Shown in pieces: positions 32,813 through 42,436 of a DNA stretch of 44,966 bases. Source of the stretch: Candidatus Segatella violae (GTDB lineage: Bacteria > Bacteroidota > Bacteroidia > Bacteroidales > Bacteroidaceae); NCBI GenBank assembly GCA_002440225.1, contig DJSH01000010.1:1-44966 (forward strand). Reading direction: 5' to 3'. A program made the position numbers and the translations under genes. How positions within the stretch are numbered: the first letter of the stretch is position 1; every line of letters begins with the position of its first letter. The notes beneath the pieces are model-generated. The model was not told where the DNA came from and did no database searches. It saw only the letters and a list, made by a program, of their open reading frames with translations.

Positions 32813-34021
32813 TTACTTGCTCTCCTCCTCTGCCTTCTTAGTCTCTGCTGCATTAGGTCCATAGAAACCATAGTAAGCCTGGTAACGAGTGTAACCCCAG
32901 TTAGCCTGAGCCTTCTCTGGGTCGAGCTCCTTAGCCTTGTCAAGAACCTTGATAGCCTCCTGGTAAACCACCTTGCGGCCATTAGGATCCTGCAGATTAC
33001 CAGCCTTGCTATTGTAGCAAGCACCAAGGTATGTAAGAACTACAACGTTGTCAGGTTTTGCGTCGAGAGCCTGCTTGAGGCACTTGATAGCGTTGTCGGC
33101 ATCGTTTTTCTGAATGTAAACCATACCCTTGTTGGCAAGAGCTACGAAATTCGATGGATTCTTGGCAATAGCACCATCCAAGAGTTCCATCTGCTCCTTC
33201 TCCATCTTGAGTGAGGAATACATTGAGTTCAAACCATCGAGCACAACCTCATTGGTTTCGTCCTGAGCAAAGATGTCCTTCAACTTATTGATATACGCCA
33301 AAGAATCTTCTTTAGTCTTCAAACCATCCTTCATCACGTAGAGCTTGAGGTTAAGGGCATCCTTTGCCTCCTTCTCACTCTTCATGGCGATGTCGCAATA
33401 CTTCTCGCAACGAGCAGGATCCTTAGCCTGGTAAGCATAGCGAGCTGTGAAAAGAGCCACCTGTCCAATGTAGTCCTTTTCTGAGTCTTTCTGCTTCTGG
33501 TCTACGCTAGCAAACAGAGGATTGTTATCTGTGTCGAGGAAAGCTCCCCAATACTTCAAGACATCGGCCTCTTTGTTATTCTGCGCAGCACTCTGACCTG
33601 CGTTGACGAGCTGGATGCGAGCACCCCAAACACGAGCGGCATTGCCATTGTACTTAGGAGCAACCTTGCCCTTGGCATTAGGCAGCTGGTCATACTTGTA
33701 GCACTCGATGGCATTCATCAAGGCATTGTATGCGCCCTCGTTCATTGCAACCTCGTCAACTGGATCATTCTTTTTCATAATCTGGTTGGTCTGCTGAATG
33801 CTCTGCTGGTCGTTGAATGCCTTCATGGCGAGGTCTACAAGGTAGTTGTAGGCCTTAGCCTTCTCCTGGTCATTGGCCAACTGACCCAAGTTCTGCTTTA
33901 CCAAAGCCTCAGCCTCGGCATAAGTCTTAGCCTTAGTGATAGCCTTGAGGGCATCACTGTCGCCTGCGAATGCTGATGTGGCACCTAGTACCATCATAGC
34001 AGCTACGATTAACTTTTTCAT
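32813..34021 (-). CDS. Exported tetratricopeptide-repeat protein
   Basis: 402 codons. The signal peptide 'MKKLIVAAMMVLGATSAFA' directs export. The mature protein is helical, with TPR-like units, clearest at 'FVALANKGMVYIQKNDADNAIKCLKQAL' and the following 'DNVVVLTYLGACYNSKAG'. TPRs bind partner proteins; the partner is unknown. The C-terminus is charged (AETKKAEEESK). It lies 82 bp after gyrA on the same strand and may be cotranscribed with it, with no clear promoter of its own. Confidence 0.85.
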   Translation of the reverse strand: MKKLIVAAMMVLGATSAFAGDSDALKAITKAKTYAEAEALVKQNLGQLANDQEKAKAYNYLVDLAMKAFNDQQSIQQTNQIMKKNDPVDEVAMNEGAYNALMNAIECYKYDQLPNAKGKVAPKYNGNAARVWGARIQLVNAGQSAAQNNKEADVLKYWGAFLDTDNNPLFASVDQKQKDSEKDYIGQVALFTARYAYQAKDPARCEKYCDIAMKSEKEAKDALNLKLYVMKDGLKTKEDSLAYINKLKDIFAQDETNEVVLDGLNSMYSSLKMEKEQMELLDGAIAKNPSNFVALANKGMVYIQKNDADNAIKCLKQALDAKPDNVVVLTYLGACYNSKAGNLQDPNGRKVVYQEAIKVLDKAKELDPEKAQANWGYTRYQAYYGFYGPNAAETKKAEEESK

Positions 34022-34103
34022 TTCTTTAATGAGTTTAAAGTTGTTGTTTAATTTGTTTTTTACGCGTCTACTTATTTAATGAGAGCGAGATGCCCAGGAG
34101 ATT

Positions 34104-36713
34104 TTACTCCTGGGTGTTCTCGTCGTTATTATCAAGTTCTGCCTCTCGCTCTACCGCTTCCTCGGCGGTCTTTGCACCTACGGTGTCTTTTTCGATTTCC
34201 TCGCTTTTCTTAGCCCATGCAGATCGGCTTTCTTCCTCGACGGAGGCCTCAAGTTCTGAGCTCATCACCTTACATACGCTGGCGATGACATCGTTTTTCT
34301 TGGTGAGATTGATGAGGCGAACGCCCTGTGTGGCACGGCCCATCACGCGGCAGTCTGCCACAGCCAAGCGGATAACGATACCACTCTGGTTGATAATCAT
34401 GAGGTCGTTGTCGTCGGTCACATTCTTGATGGCAACAAGTCTGCCGGTCTTGTCGGTAATGTTGAGGGTCTTAACACCCTTTCCGCCTCTGTTGGTCACA
34501 CGGTAGTCTACCACATCACTTCGCTTGCCATAGCCTTGCTCGCTCACAACCATTACGGTTTCCTTCTCAGGGTCGTTGACTACAATCATACCAACTACAG
34601 CATCATCGTCACCATCAAGGCGCATACCACGGACACCAGTAGAGGTACGTCCCATGGTACGGATAGCATTCTCGTCAAAACGAACGGCACGACCATTGCG
34701 GTTTGCGATAATCAACTCGTTATGACCATTTGTCAAACGAACGTCTACCACCTCGTCACCTTCCACAATATTAATGGCAATGACACCATTGGCTCGAGGA
34801 CGAGAGTATGCTTCCAAACAAGTCTTCTTCACTGTACCATTCTTGGTGGCAAATACCACATAGTGAGAGTTGATGAACTCAGCATCGTTCAAGCCCTTCA
34901 AACGGAGGAATGCATTCACCTGATCGTCGTTGTCGATGTTGAGGAGGTTCTGAATGGCACGGCCCTTGGAATTACGGTCGCCCTCAGGAATCTCATAACA
35001 TTTGAGCCAGTAACAGCGGCCCTTCTTGGTGAAGAACAGCATGGTCTGGTGCATAGTGGCTGGGTAGATATACTCGGTGAAGTCCTTGTCACGAGTGCGT
35101 GCGCCCTTGGCGCCTACGCCTCCACGTGCCTGCTCACGGAATTCAGAAAGCGGAGTACGCTTGATGTATCCGAGATGACTCACGGTAATTACCACAGGGT
35201 CGTTTGGATAAAAATCCTCTGGGTTGAACTCGTGGTCGTCTGGCTTAATCATGGTGCGGCGTGCGTCACCATATTTCTCTTTCACCTCGATGAGCTCGTC
35301 TTTCATTACCTTCTTGCAAAGCTCTGGATCGTTCAAGATCTGATTCAAGTAATCGATGGTCTTCATCAACTCGTCAAACTCGTTGTGCAACTGCTCCAGG
35401 CGTAATCCTGTGAGCTGGCTCAATCGCATATCCACGATGGCCTTGCTCTGCAACTCGTCGAGTTCGAAGCGTTGCTCCAAATTGCGCTGTGCGTCGCTAG
35501 GAGTCTTGCTGGCACGGATGATGTGAACCACCTCATCAATGTTGTCGCAAGCGATAATCAAGCCTTCGAGAATGTGGGCACGTTCCTGTGCCTTCTTCAG
35601 CTCAAACTGAGTACGGCGAATTGTCACGTCGTGACGATGCTCAACGAAGTATTTCACGCATTCTTTCAAACTCAAAAGGCGTGGGCGACCACCAACAAGA
35701 GCGATACAATTCACTGAGAATGAGCTCTGAAGGGCAGTCATCTTAAAGAGTTTGTTCAAGAGCACGTTGGCATTGGCGTCACGTTTCACATCCACCACGA
35801 TACGCATACCCTGACGGCCAGACTCATCGTTTACATTGGCGATGCCTTCTATCTTGCCTTCCTTTGCTAGGTCGGCGATGGCCATCACGAGCTGCTCCTT
35901 ATTTACACCATAAGGAATCTCAGTGATTACAATCTTATCATGGGTCTCACCGCTCTCGATTTCTGCAGTGGCACGCACAACGATACGACCACGTCCAGTC
36001 TCATAAGCGTCTTTTACACCCTGAATGCCATAGATGGTCGCTCCAGTAGGAAAGTCAGGTGCAGGGATATATTGCATCAAGCCATCAGTATCGATGTCTG
36101 GGTTGTCGATATAGGCACAGCAACCGTCTATCACCTCTCCCAAATTATGGGTAGGAATGTTGGTAGCCATACCCACGGCGATACCATTTCCACCATTCAC
36201 CAAGAGGTTTGGTATCTTGGTAGGCATCACGGTAGGTTCCTGCAGGGTATCGTCAAAGTTGTTCATCATGTCGACGGTGTCTTTGTCAAGGTCGTCCATG
36301 ATGTGCTCACCCATTTTTGAGAGACGGCACTCGGTATAACGCATGGCAGCTGGTGAGTCACCATCTACCGAACCGAAGTTACCCTGTCCATCGATGAGCG
36401 TATATCGCATGTTCCACTCCTGTCCCATGCGCACCAATGCGCCATATACAGAAGAGTCACCATGTGGGTGGTACTTACCAAGCACCTCACCTACTACGCG
36501 CGCACATTTCTTATAAGGTTTGTCACTGGTGTTTCCAATGCCAAGCATACCATATAATATACGGCGGTGCACAGGCTTGAAACCATCACGCACATCAGGA
36601 AGGGCACGAGCCACGATAACTGACATCGAATAGTCGATGTAGCTAGATTTCATCTCTTCCTCAATGTTGATTTTCATGATTCTATCATGATCCATTGTCT
36701 GATTTTCGTCCAT
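34104..36713 (-). CDS. gyrA: DNA gyrase subunit A
   Basis: 869 codons. With GyrB it introduces negative supercoils. Seen: the breakage-reunion domain with active-site Tyr126 ('PAAMRYTECR'), the quinolone region 'HPHGDSSVYGALVRMGQ' (Ser at the E. coli 83 position, Gly at 87), and 'NGGNGIAVGMATNIPTHN'. The C-terminal pinwheel has a GyrA box 'QARGGVGAKG' and repeats such as 'IIANRNGRAVRF' and 'VVSEQGYGKRSDV'. A long acidic tail (about 820-869) ends the protein. The Ser at position 83 is the quinolone-sensitive form in E. coli. A TATCTTTG box lies at 36819-36812 with a weak -33. Confidence 0.97.
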   Translation of the reverse strand: MDENQTMDHDRIMKINIEEEMKSSYIDYSMSVIVARALPDVRDGFKPVHRRILYGMLGIGNTSDKPYKKCARVVGEVLGKYHPHGDSSVYGALVRMGQEWNMRYTLIDGQGNFGSVDGDSPAAMRYTECRLSKMGEHIMDDLDKDTVDMMNNFDDTLQEPTVMPTKIPNLLVNGGNGIAVGMATNIPTHNLGEVIDGCCAYIDNPDIDTDGLMQYIPAPDFPTGATIYGIQGVKDAYETGRGRIVVRATAEIESGETHDKIVITEIPYGVNKEQLVMAIADLAKEGKIEGIANVNDESGRQGMRIVVDVKRDANANVLLNKLFKMTALQSSFSVNCIALVGGRPRLLSLKECVKYFVEHRHDVTIRRTQFELKKAQERAHILEGLIIACDNIDEVVHIIRASKTPSDAQRNLEQRFELDELQSKAIVDMRLSQLTGLRLEQLHNEFDELMKTIDYLNQILNDPELCKKVMKDELIEVKEKYGDARRTMIKPDDHEFNPEDFYPNDPVVITVSHLGYIKRTPLSEFREQARGGVGAKGARTRDKDFTEYIYPATMHQTMLFFTKKGRCYWLKCYEIPEGDRNSKGRAIQNLLNIDNDDQVNAFLRLKGLNDAEFINSHYVVFATKNGTVKKTCLEAYSRPRANGVIAINIVEGDEVVDVRLTNGHNELIIANRNGRAVRFDENAIRTMGRTSTGVRGMRLDGDDDAVVGMIVVNDPEKETVMVVSEQGYGKRSDVVDYRVTNRGGKGVKTLNITDKTGRLVAIKNVTDDNDLMIINQSGIVIRLAVADCRVMGRATQGVRLINLTKKNDVIASVCKVMSSELEASVEEESRSAWAKKSEEIEKDTVGAKTAEEAVEREAELDNNDENTQE

Positions 36714-36811
36714 TTCGTTATGTTGTTTTTATTATTTATTTTCTTACCTAAAATTGCGTTTAAGGGCATTCTTTTGCGCTCTAACGAGTTTTGCCCTTCT
36801 GAAAATCTCGA

Positions 36812-36819
36812 CAAAGATA
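36812..36819 (-). promoter_or_regulatory. -7 promoter box of gyrA
   Basis: TATCTTTG on the minus strand, about 100 nt before the gyrA ATG. The -33 element is not obvious. Confidence 0.45.
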
Positions 36820-36913
36820 CAAAAAAAATCGGTATAAAATAGCACCAGAGCCTAAAAAACGCATTATTTTAGCATTATTTGTGTTTTAATTATGCTTAAA
36901 AGTTGGCATATCT

Positions 36914-36945
36914 TTTGCTAATCTATAAATAAATTCGTAAATTTG
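36914..36945 (+). promoter_or_regulatory. Promoter of clpC
   Basis: TTTG (36914-36917), 20 nt, TAAATTTG (36938-36945), a full consensus pair about 31 nt before the ATG. No CIRCE-type heat-shock operator was seen. Confidence 0.7.
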
Positions 36946-36976
36946 CAATTAAATATTTAAAAGAAGGACTCAAATA

Positions 36977-39568
36977 ATGATAAATCCATTTGTTCATATA
37001 CAGAAAGTACTCAACTTGAGTGGGCAGGAAGCTCAACGCACCGCAGGCTCAGAAGTGAATGTAGAACACCTGATGCTAGGGTTATTGAGGGAAGAGAATG
37101 GCGAAGTGTCTCAAATCTTGGAGCAATTCGGCGTCAATCTGAAAGATTTCAGAAAGCATATCGACGAATCGCTCCATCTTGTTGGAGCCATCGGCCATAA
37201 CAAGACCCAGCCAAGTTCAATCCCCTACGATGACATCACTAACAACGTGATTCGCAATTCCATCAAGGAAGCTTGGATCTGCGACAACGTCAAGGAGGTT
37301 GAGCCAAGACATCTGCTGCTCTCCATTCTGAGACAGGGCTCCAACAACGTGGCTCACATGCTCTCAAGCATGGGTATCAACTATGATGCGGTGTTCAATT
37401 TGCTCTCTGGCGAAGAGATGGAGAAGGAAGATTCTCTAGATGAAAAGCCCGAACGGGAACAGAGGGAGGCGATGACCGCTGGCGGAATCAAAGACGACGA
37501 CAAGGATCTCATAGACCCTGACGAGGAACCGTTAGACTTTGAGAAACAGCAGCAGCAAAAACCTGCCGCCACCAAAGAAACACCTAGCAAGAAGACGAGC
37601 ACTCCCATTATTGACAAATATAGTGTAGATTACACCAAGCTAGCAGCAGAAGACAAACTCGACCCTGTGGTGGGACGCGAGAAAGAAATCCATCGCGTGC
37701 TTGAAATCTTGGGGCGTCGCAAGAAGAACAATCCTGTGTTAATAGGCGAGCCAGGCGTAGGTAAAAGCGCCATCGTCGAAGGGCTGGCACAACTCATCCA
37801 GTCGCAGCAGACATCGCCTATGTTCTTCAATAAGCGCGTAATCAACCTCGACATGACGAGTGTCGTGGCAGGAACAAAATATCGTGGGCAATTCGAGGAG
37901 CGCATCAAGGGCATTCTCAAGGAGGCTGAGAACAATCCAAACGTCATCCTATTCATGGACGAGATACATACCCTCATCGGCGCTGGTGGCGCAGAGGGAA
38001 CAATGGATGCAGCCAACATCTTGAAACCTGCTTTGGCACGTGGCACCATACAGTGCATCGGAGCCACAACCTTCGACGAGTACCGCAAGACCATCGAGAA
38101 GGATGGAGCTTTGGAACGTCGATTCCAGAAAGTGGTGGTCAAGCCTACGACAAAAGAAGAGACACTGCAGATTCTGAACAACATCAAGGGGAAATACGAA
38201 CAGCACCATTGTGTGACTTATACCGACAAGGCTCTGGAAGCAGCAGTCAAATTGACCGACAGGTATATTACCGACAGATGTTTCCCAGACAAGGCCATCG
38301 ACGTAATCGACGAGGCTGGCTCGCGCGTACATATTAATAATGCATCCATCCCTGTCCCATATCTGGAACTGGAAAAGCACCGTGAAGCCATAATCGCCAA
38401 GAAGCAAGAAGCCGTAATCACACAAAACTTTGAGTTAGCCGCCAGTTGGCGCGACCAACAGACTAATGTAGAGAAGGAAATCGAAGAGATGAAGCAGAAA
38501 TGGCAGAATGGCGAGATAGGCGAACACGCCATCGTCGACGAGGAAACCATAACTCAAGTGGTGAGTATGATGGTTGGAGTGCCAGTGCAACGCATCGCAG
38601 AAGACGAGAACAAGCGACTCCGTGACATGGCCAGCGTGCTTCAGAGCAAGGTCATCGGACAAGACGATGCCATCGCCAAGGTTGTGAAAGCAATACAGCG
38701 GAGCCGTGTAGGCTTGCGCGATCCAAACCATCCTATTGGCGCATTTATGTTTCTAGGTCCTACGGGTGTAGGCAAGACCTATTTGGCAAAGAAGCTCGCA
38801 GAGGAAATGTTTGGCAGTGCCAACGACCTCATTCGCATCGACATGGGCGAATATACGGAAGAACAGTCTACGTCTAGGCTCGTTGGAGCTTCGCCAGGCT
38901 ATGTAGGCTATGAGGAGGGTGGACAGCTCACCGAAAAGGTACACCGCAAGCCTTACAGCATCGTGTTGCTCGACGAGATAGAGAAAGCCAACCCTAAGGT
39001 ATTCAACCTGCTGTTGCAGTTGCTCGACGAAGGCCGACTCACTGATGGCAATGGGCGATTGGTAGATTTCCGCAATACCATCATCATCTTGACTTCCAAC
39101 GCCGGAACACGCCAGCTCAAAGACTTCGGAAAGGGCGTGGGATTCAATGCAGGCGGGCTGAGCGGCAATGCCTTGATGAACGAGAAGGACAAGGAGTATG
39201 CCCGTTCCATTGTGCAGAAGAGCCTCGCCAAGCAGTTTGCGCCAGAGTTTCTCAATCGTTTGGACGAAATCATCACCTTCGACCAGCTCGACTTGAATGC
39301 CATCAAGCGCATCATCGACTTAGAGTTGAAGCCACTAACCAAACGCATCGAAGACATGGGCTATCATTTCCAAATAACCGACAAGGCCAAGGAGATGGTT
39401 GCCAACAAGGGATATGATGTGCAGTTTGGCGCACGCCCACTAAAGCGTGCCATCCAAAATTACATTGAGGACGGTGTGTGCGAGATGTTGCTCAACGGCA
39501 ATTTGAAGCCAGGCGACACCATTAGCGTAGGAAAAAATCCAAAGAAGGAAGAATTGACGTTTAAATAA
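36977..39568 (+). CDS. clpC: ATP-dependent Clp protease ATPase subunit ClpC
   Basis: 863 codons. It unfolds proteins for the ClpP protease. Seen: two Clp_N repeats (residues 1-150); an acidic/Gln-rich linker (about 155-210); AAA+ domain 1 with Walker A 'GEPGVGKSAIVEG' near 257 and Walker B 'VILFMDEIHTLIG'; a UVR-like middle segment ('FELAASWRDQQTNVEKEIEEM'-region); AAA+ domain 2 with 'GPTGVGKTYLAKKL' near 594, 'VLLDEIEKANP', and sensor 2 'GARPLKRAIQNYIED'. The middle segment places it with ClpC rather than ClpB. Monocistronic; divergent from gyrA. Confidence 0.95.
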   Translation: MINPFVHIQKVLNLSGQEAQRTAGSEVNVEHLMLGLLREENGEVSQILEQFGVNLKDFRKHIDESLHLVGAIGHNKTQPSSIPYDDITNNVIRNSIKEAWICDNVKEVEPRHLLLSILRQGSNNVAHMLSSMGINYDAVFNLLSGEEMEKEDSLDEKPEREQREAMTAGGIKDDDKDLIDPDEEPLDFEKQQQQKPAATKETPSKKTSTPIIDKYSVDYTKLAAEDKLDPVVGREKEIHRVLEILGRRKKNNPVLIGEPGVGKSAIVEGLAQLIQSQQTSPMFFNKRVINLDMTSVVAGTKYRGQFEERIKGILKEAENNPNVILFMDEIHTLIGAGGAEGTMDAANILKPALARGTIQCIGATTFDEYRKTIEKDGALERRFQKVVVKPTTKEETLQILNNIKGKYEQHHCVTYTDKALEAAVKLTDRYITDRCFPDKAIDVIDEAGSRVHINNASIPVPYLELEKHREAIIAKKQEAVITQNFELAASWRDQQTNVEKEIEEMKQKWQNGEIGEHAIVDEETITQVVSMMVGVPVQRIAEDENKRLRDMASVLQSKVIGQDDAIAKVVKAIQRSRVGLRDPNHPIGAFMFLGPTGVGKTYLAKKLAEEMFGSANDLIRIDMGEYTEEQSTSRLVGASPGYVGYEEGGQLTEKVHRKPYSIVLLDEIEKANPKVFNLLLQLLDEGRLTDGNGRLVDFRNTIIILTSNAGTRQLKDFGKGVGFNAGGLSGNALMNEKDKEYARSIVQKSLAKQFAPEFLNRLDEIITFDQLDLNAIKRIIDLELKPLTKRIEDMGYHFQITDKAKEMVANKGYDVQFGARPLKRAIQNYIEDGVCEMLLNGNLKPGDTISVGKNPKKEELTFK

Positions 39569-39608
39569 CGCAATTATTTACGCATATCACATGTGTTAGA
39601 ATGAAAAG

Positions 39609-39647
39609 ACTTCGGGTGACTTGCAAAAGCTGCCCGAAGTTTTTTTG
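39609..39647 (+). terminator. Terminator of clpC
   Basis: ACTTCGGG (39609-39616) pairs with CCCGAAGT (39633-39640), possibly with inner pairs GC/GC; a run of seven T follows. Confidence 0.9.
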
Positions 39648-39686
39648 TTAATGATGGTTAATACAAAGAAAAGTATTGCTCTATAA

Positions 39687-39718
39687 TTTTCTAATTTGAG
39701 AAATATTCATTACCTTTG
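39687..39718 (+). promoter_or_regulatory. Promoter of the tRNA pair
   Basis: TTTT (39687-39690, three of four matches), 20 nt, TACCTTTG (39711-39718), about 20 nt before the first tRNA. Confidence 0.55.
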
Positions 39719-39737
39719 CATCCGCTATTAAGCAAAA

Positions 39738-39810
<73 letters not shown>

Positions 39811-39816
39811 CTTTTT

Positions 39817-39890
39817 GCGAGATTAGCACATCGGTAGTGCACGGGCTTCCCAAGCCTGGGAGGCGGGTTCGATTCCCGTATCTCGCTCCA
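39817..39890 (+). tRNA. tRNA-Gly (CCC)
   Basis: Cloverleaf with acceptor GCGAGAT/ATCTCGC, anticodon stem CGGGC/GCCTG and loop TTCCCAA (anticodon CCC at 39849-39851), T arm GCGGG-TTCGATT-CCCGT. The CCA end (39888-39890) is encoded. It lies 6 nt after tRNA-Thr, so the pair is processed from one transcript. Confidence 0.95.
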
Positions 39891-39900
39891 ACTTGTAAGA

Positions 39901-39947
39901 AGAAAGCATTAGATTCAGAGTTGACTCTAATGCTTTCTTTGTTTTTG
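39901..39947. terminator. Terminator of the tRNA operon
   Basis: A 13-bp stem (39901-39913 with 39926-39938), loop of 12, then TTGTTTTTG. It may also stop leftward transcripts from the lipocalin-like gene. Confidence 0.9.
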
Positions 39948-39973
39948 ATAATGATGTTTCGAGTTTTTACTTT

Positions 39974-40456
39974 TCAAAACTTCGTGAACTTCAACCTCAC
40001 AGTCTTGTTTCTCAATATCATGGTTTGAGAAGTAAGTTTTTCCTTATAGAAATGCTCCTCCAAGGCGGTGAAGCCACAGTATGACAAGGTGTCAGACATT
40101 TCTGTCACGGGGATGTCACCACCATTCTGCTGATGCCACTTGTTGCGATAAGGCGAAGATAGAATCAAGCTGTCGGCTGATTGCTTGAAGCGAAAATAAT
40201 AGCCCCTCCAGTCGTGTATCATGTCGTGATTGCTCACCGACACCAATTGATGCTCTATTCCCCAATACACCCTAAGGTTACGATAATTGGCAGAGCCGTT
40301 TGAGGCCAAAGTATCGACCTGTTCCAGATGCCAGAAGCCATCGAGGTCGCCATTGTCCGAACTTTCCATCTCGCACGAAGCAAGTGTTGCTGCCAAGGCC
40401 ATGCCGAACAGCCATTTACCTTTGACAGCGTTGAATGGATATCTTTTACGTTTCAT
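39974..40456 (-). CDS. Lipocalin-like lipoprotein
   Basis: 160 codons. Lipoprotein signal 'WLFGMALAATLASC-EME' (Cys28). The mature part reads as a small beta-barrel: 'LDGFWHLEQVDTL', 'WRGYYFRFKQSADSLIL', 'LEEHFYKEKLTSQTMILRNKTVRLKFTKF', like the lipocalin-like domain lipoproteins common in Bacteroidota. Likely on the outer membrane or periplasmic side. Ligand unknown. It follows the Wzi-like gene by 10 bp and is surely cotranscribed with it. Confidence 0.7.
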   Translation of the reverse strand: MKRKRYPFNAVKGKWLFGMALAATLASCEMESSDNGDLDGFWHLEQVDTLASNGSANYRNLRVYWGIEHQLVSVSNHDMIHDWRGYYFRFKQSADSLILSSPYRNKWHQQNGGDIPVTEMSDTLSYCGFTALEEHFYKEKLTSQTMILRNKTVRLKFTKF

Positions 40457-40466
40457 TTTTTGTCTG

Positions 40467-42050
40467 TTATTTATTAGATTTCTTGCTCACCATTCCCCTG
40501 TGTATGATGGTGATTTGCACACCTGCATTATGCCCCAGCATCTCCTTGCTTCCGAAATCCATGCCGCAGCCAATCCTCGCTTGCCAATGCCTGTCAATAC
40601 GACAGTCGCCCTCCAAGAGGAAGCTCACGTTGTGGTGCATCTGGGTAAATGGGACAGCATACCTACCCCATCCTTTCTGATAGCTTACGAGGGCACGATA
40701 GCCTACACGCTCAAAAGGCTGACCATCAAATCCTAGGTGATAGGCGATGAACCGATTGTCCTTCACCTCTATCTTGCCATCCTCGTTGTAGATGGGCGAA
40801 CGGTAGAGCGGATTGCCCATCACCTGCCCCCAATGTTGCCATCCGGGATAGATGCTATGATTGTAATAGTCGTCCATCCCTGCCAAATGATCTGCGATGT
40901 TCACCGTATGGTCGTGGTTGTAGGGTCCACTCTGATATTTCGTGTAAAGCGACTCCAGCACAATGTTTCTCAACCACCTGCCATATTTCAAGTTCAGTTC
41001 GAGGCCCAACATCATATCTTTCAAAGCATAGCGATAATAGCGACGCTTCTTATGGCTGAGCCATTCATCGCCATTGCCATATCCGTCATAGTCGAGCAGG
41101 AGCATCTGGCTATGGTCTTCGAAGTAATGGTCGGCATAGACAGCTGCGCGCCAAGTGTCGGCGTTCCAGTTCACACGCATCAGCCATGAGCCCAGCTGAT
41201 TGCCAGAGATATTGCCATAGTCGCCCTCCTCCGATTCCGCACCTCCCGGGACGAGCGCATGCCAGAAGCCTTTCAGACTGCCGTCGGTGGCATATTTCCT
41301 CATCTTGTGATTTTCCAGCACATAGACATCACCACCGAATTGGCAAGCCATCTCAAGACCTAGTTCTACGCTCAGCGGACAGAAAGCCCCCTCGTTTCCA
41401 ATGCGCAGATAGCCCGCCTTGCTGTGATAGAGCAGATGGTCGGCATACTTACTTTGCCGATGGGTGAAAGCGTGTTGCCAGTTGTCGTCGGTCATCAAGC
41501 CATAGGCGATGTGCCCTTTCATTTGGAGCCAACCATGCAAGAATGGCAGCGTCCAATATTTGGGCAATGCGAGTCTCACCTGCGGCACAGGGCGGGCGTT
41601 GATACCCAGAGTCTGGCTACCACTGGAGAGTCGTTGGTTTTTCAATTCCATCGGATATTCCTTTGCACCGATGCTCAACATCCCATGCAACCATCTCGCC
41701 TCAACAAAGGCCTGCTGAACGACAAAATGACTTGTGAAATTATAGGGCACAGCCACGTCCAGTCCATACCCCACGCCCCACCGGTGGACAGAATCTGCCG
41801 CAAGCGGTCGGATGATGTCGGCACGCAGGTATCCGTTGTTCCGCTCCAACGAGCTGAGACCATGTTTGTTGGCATTGAGCCACAAAGGAGTTTTTCCTTT
41901 CGAGAAACTCGCTTGGGCCTCCACCCCATACTCAATGTCCCGTCCCAAAGTGATGGCACCAGCCTCTTCCCCATCCTGCCAGGCGTATTGGGCGCTAGCA
42001 GGAACGACTACCAAGGCCATCATGATGCCAAGAGATATTGTCTTGTCCAT
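40467..42050 (-). CDS. Capsule assembly Wzi family outer-membrane protein
   Basis: 527 codons. The signal peptide 'MDKTISLGIMMALVVVPASA-QYAW' is followed by a long beta-strand-rich barrel. Wzi-like features include 'LWLNANKHGLSSLERNNGYLRADI', 'FVEARWLHGMLSIGAKEYPMELKN', 'NARPVPQVRLALPKYWTLPFLHGWLQMKGHIAYG' (segments) and 'DHSQMLLLDYDGYGNGDEWL'. Wzi proteins sit in the outer membrane and help anchor capsule. In Bacteroidota such genes are often outside capsule loci, as here. Cotranscribed with the downstream lipocalin-like lipoprotein gene. Confidence 0.88.
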   Translation of the reverse strand: MDKTISLGIMMALVVVPASAQYAWQDGEEAGAITLGRDIEYGVEAQASFSKGKTPLWLNANKHGLSSLERNNGYLRADIIRPLAADSVHRWGVGYGLDVAVPYNFTSHFVVQQAFVEARWLHGMLSIGAKEYPMELKNQRLSSGSQTLGINARPVPQVRLALPKYWTLPFLHGWLQMKGHIAYGLMTDDNWQHAFTHRQSKYADHLLYHSKAGYLRIGNEGAFCPLSVELGLEMACQFGGDVYVLENHKMRKYATDGSLKGFWHALVPGGAESEEGDYGNISGNQLGSWLMRVNWNADTWRAAVYADHYFEDHSQMLLLDYDGYGNGDEWLSHKKRRYYRYALKDMMLGLELNLKYGRWLRNIVLESLYTKYQSGPYNHDHTVNIADHLAGMDDYYNHSIYPGWQHWGQVMGNPLYRSPIYNEDGKIEVKDNRFIAYHLGFDGQPFERVGYRALVSYQKGWGRYAVPFTQMHHNVSFLLEGDCRIDRHWQARIGCGMDFGSKEMLGHNAGVQITIIHRGMVSKKSNK

Positions 42051-42161
42051 AACTTATATTTTATCATAAAAACGCAGAAAAATATCATTTATTATATAAT
42101 CATAAGTAGGTATTAGGCAAAACCATTACTTTTAGGTATTGCGAGATTCGAAAAATCGTCG

Positions 42162-42376
42162 TACCTTTGCACCCGTAAACAAGAAGACATAGACTTTTAG
42201 ATAGAATTGAAACATAAATGAAAAAAAGAATCTTGTTCGCTAATAGAAATAATTCATAATGTTTTTGTATAATATGTATAGGGTTGCTCGTGAGAGTAGC
42301 CCTTTATACATAATGCCCCCGATGCGTAGCAACATGGGCTTGCGAACAAACATTTTACGTTAAATAACGTAACAAA
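42162..42376 (+). ncRNA. Candidate structured RNA, 6S-like layout
   Basis: A TACCTTTG box near 42164-42171 could start a transcript at about 42178. TTGTTCGC (42233-42240) pairs with GCGAACAA (42342-42349), enclosing a large asymmetric open region and a terminal hairpin (42273-42289 with 42294-42312, 17 bp with a 2-nt bulge and GTGA loop). A closing helix, wide internal bubble and terminal hairpin are the layout of 6S RNA; Bacteroidales-1-type RNAs are another option. The gap 42051-42436 has no convincing gene; a 13-codon frame at 42218 is probably chance. Confidence 0.4.
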
Positions 42377-42401
42377 ATGCGGCGATTTGCTAAACTTTTA
42401 C

Positions 42402-42409
42402 TATCTTTG
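42402..42409 (+). promoter_or_regulatory. -7 promoter box of the lipoprotein-hsdM operon
   Basis: TATCTTTG, a perfect -7 element; the -33 match is poor. The expected start is near 42416, so the ATG at 42377 in the same open frame cannot be used by this transcript. Confidence 0.55.
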
Positions 42410-42436
42410 CCTAGTTATAATTTAAACTATTGCCGC

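Noticed and set aside
34093..34114. 8-bp hairpin CCCAGGAG/CTCCTGGG with the gyrA stop codon in its loop
   Set aside because: No T-tract follows on the minus strand and part of it is coding, so I did not call a terminator.
42218..42259. 13-codon frame beginning MKKRILF ahead of the lipoprotein operon
   Set aside because: It is short, overlaps the proposed RNA helix and shows no regulatory codon run; likely chance.
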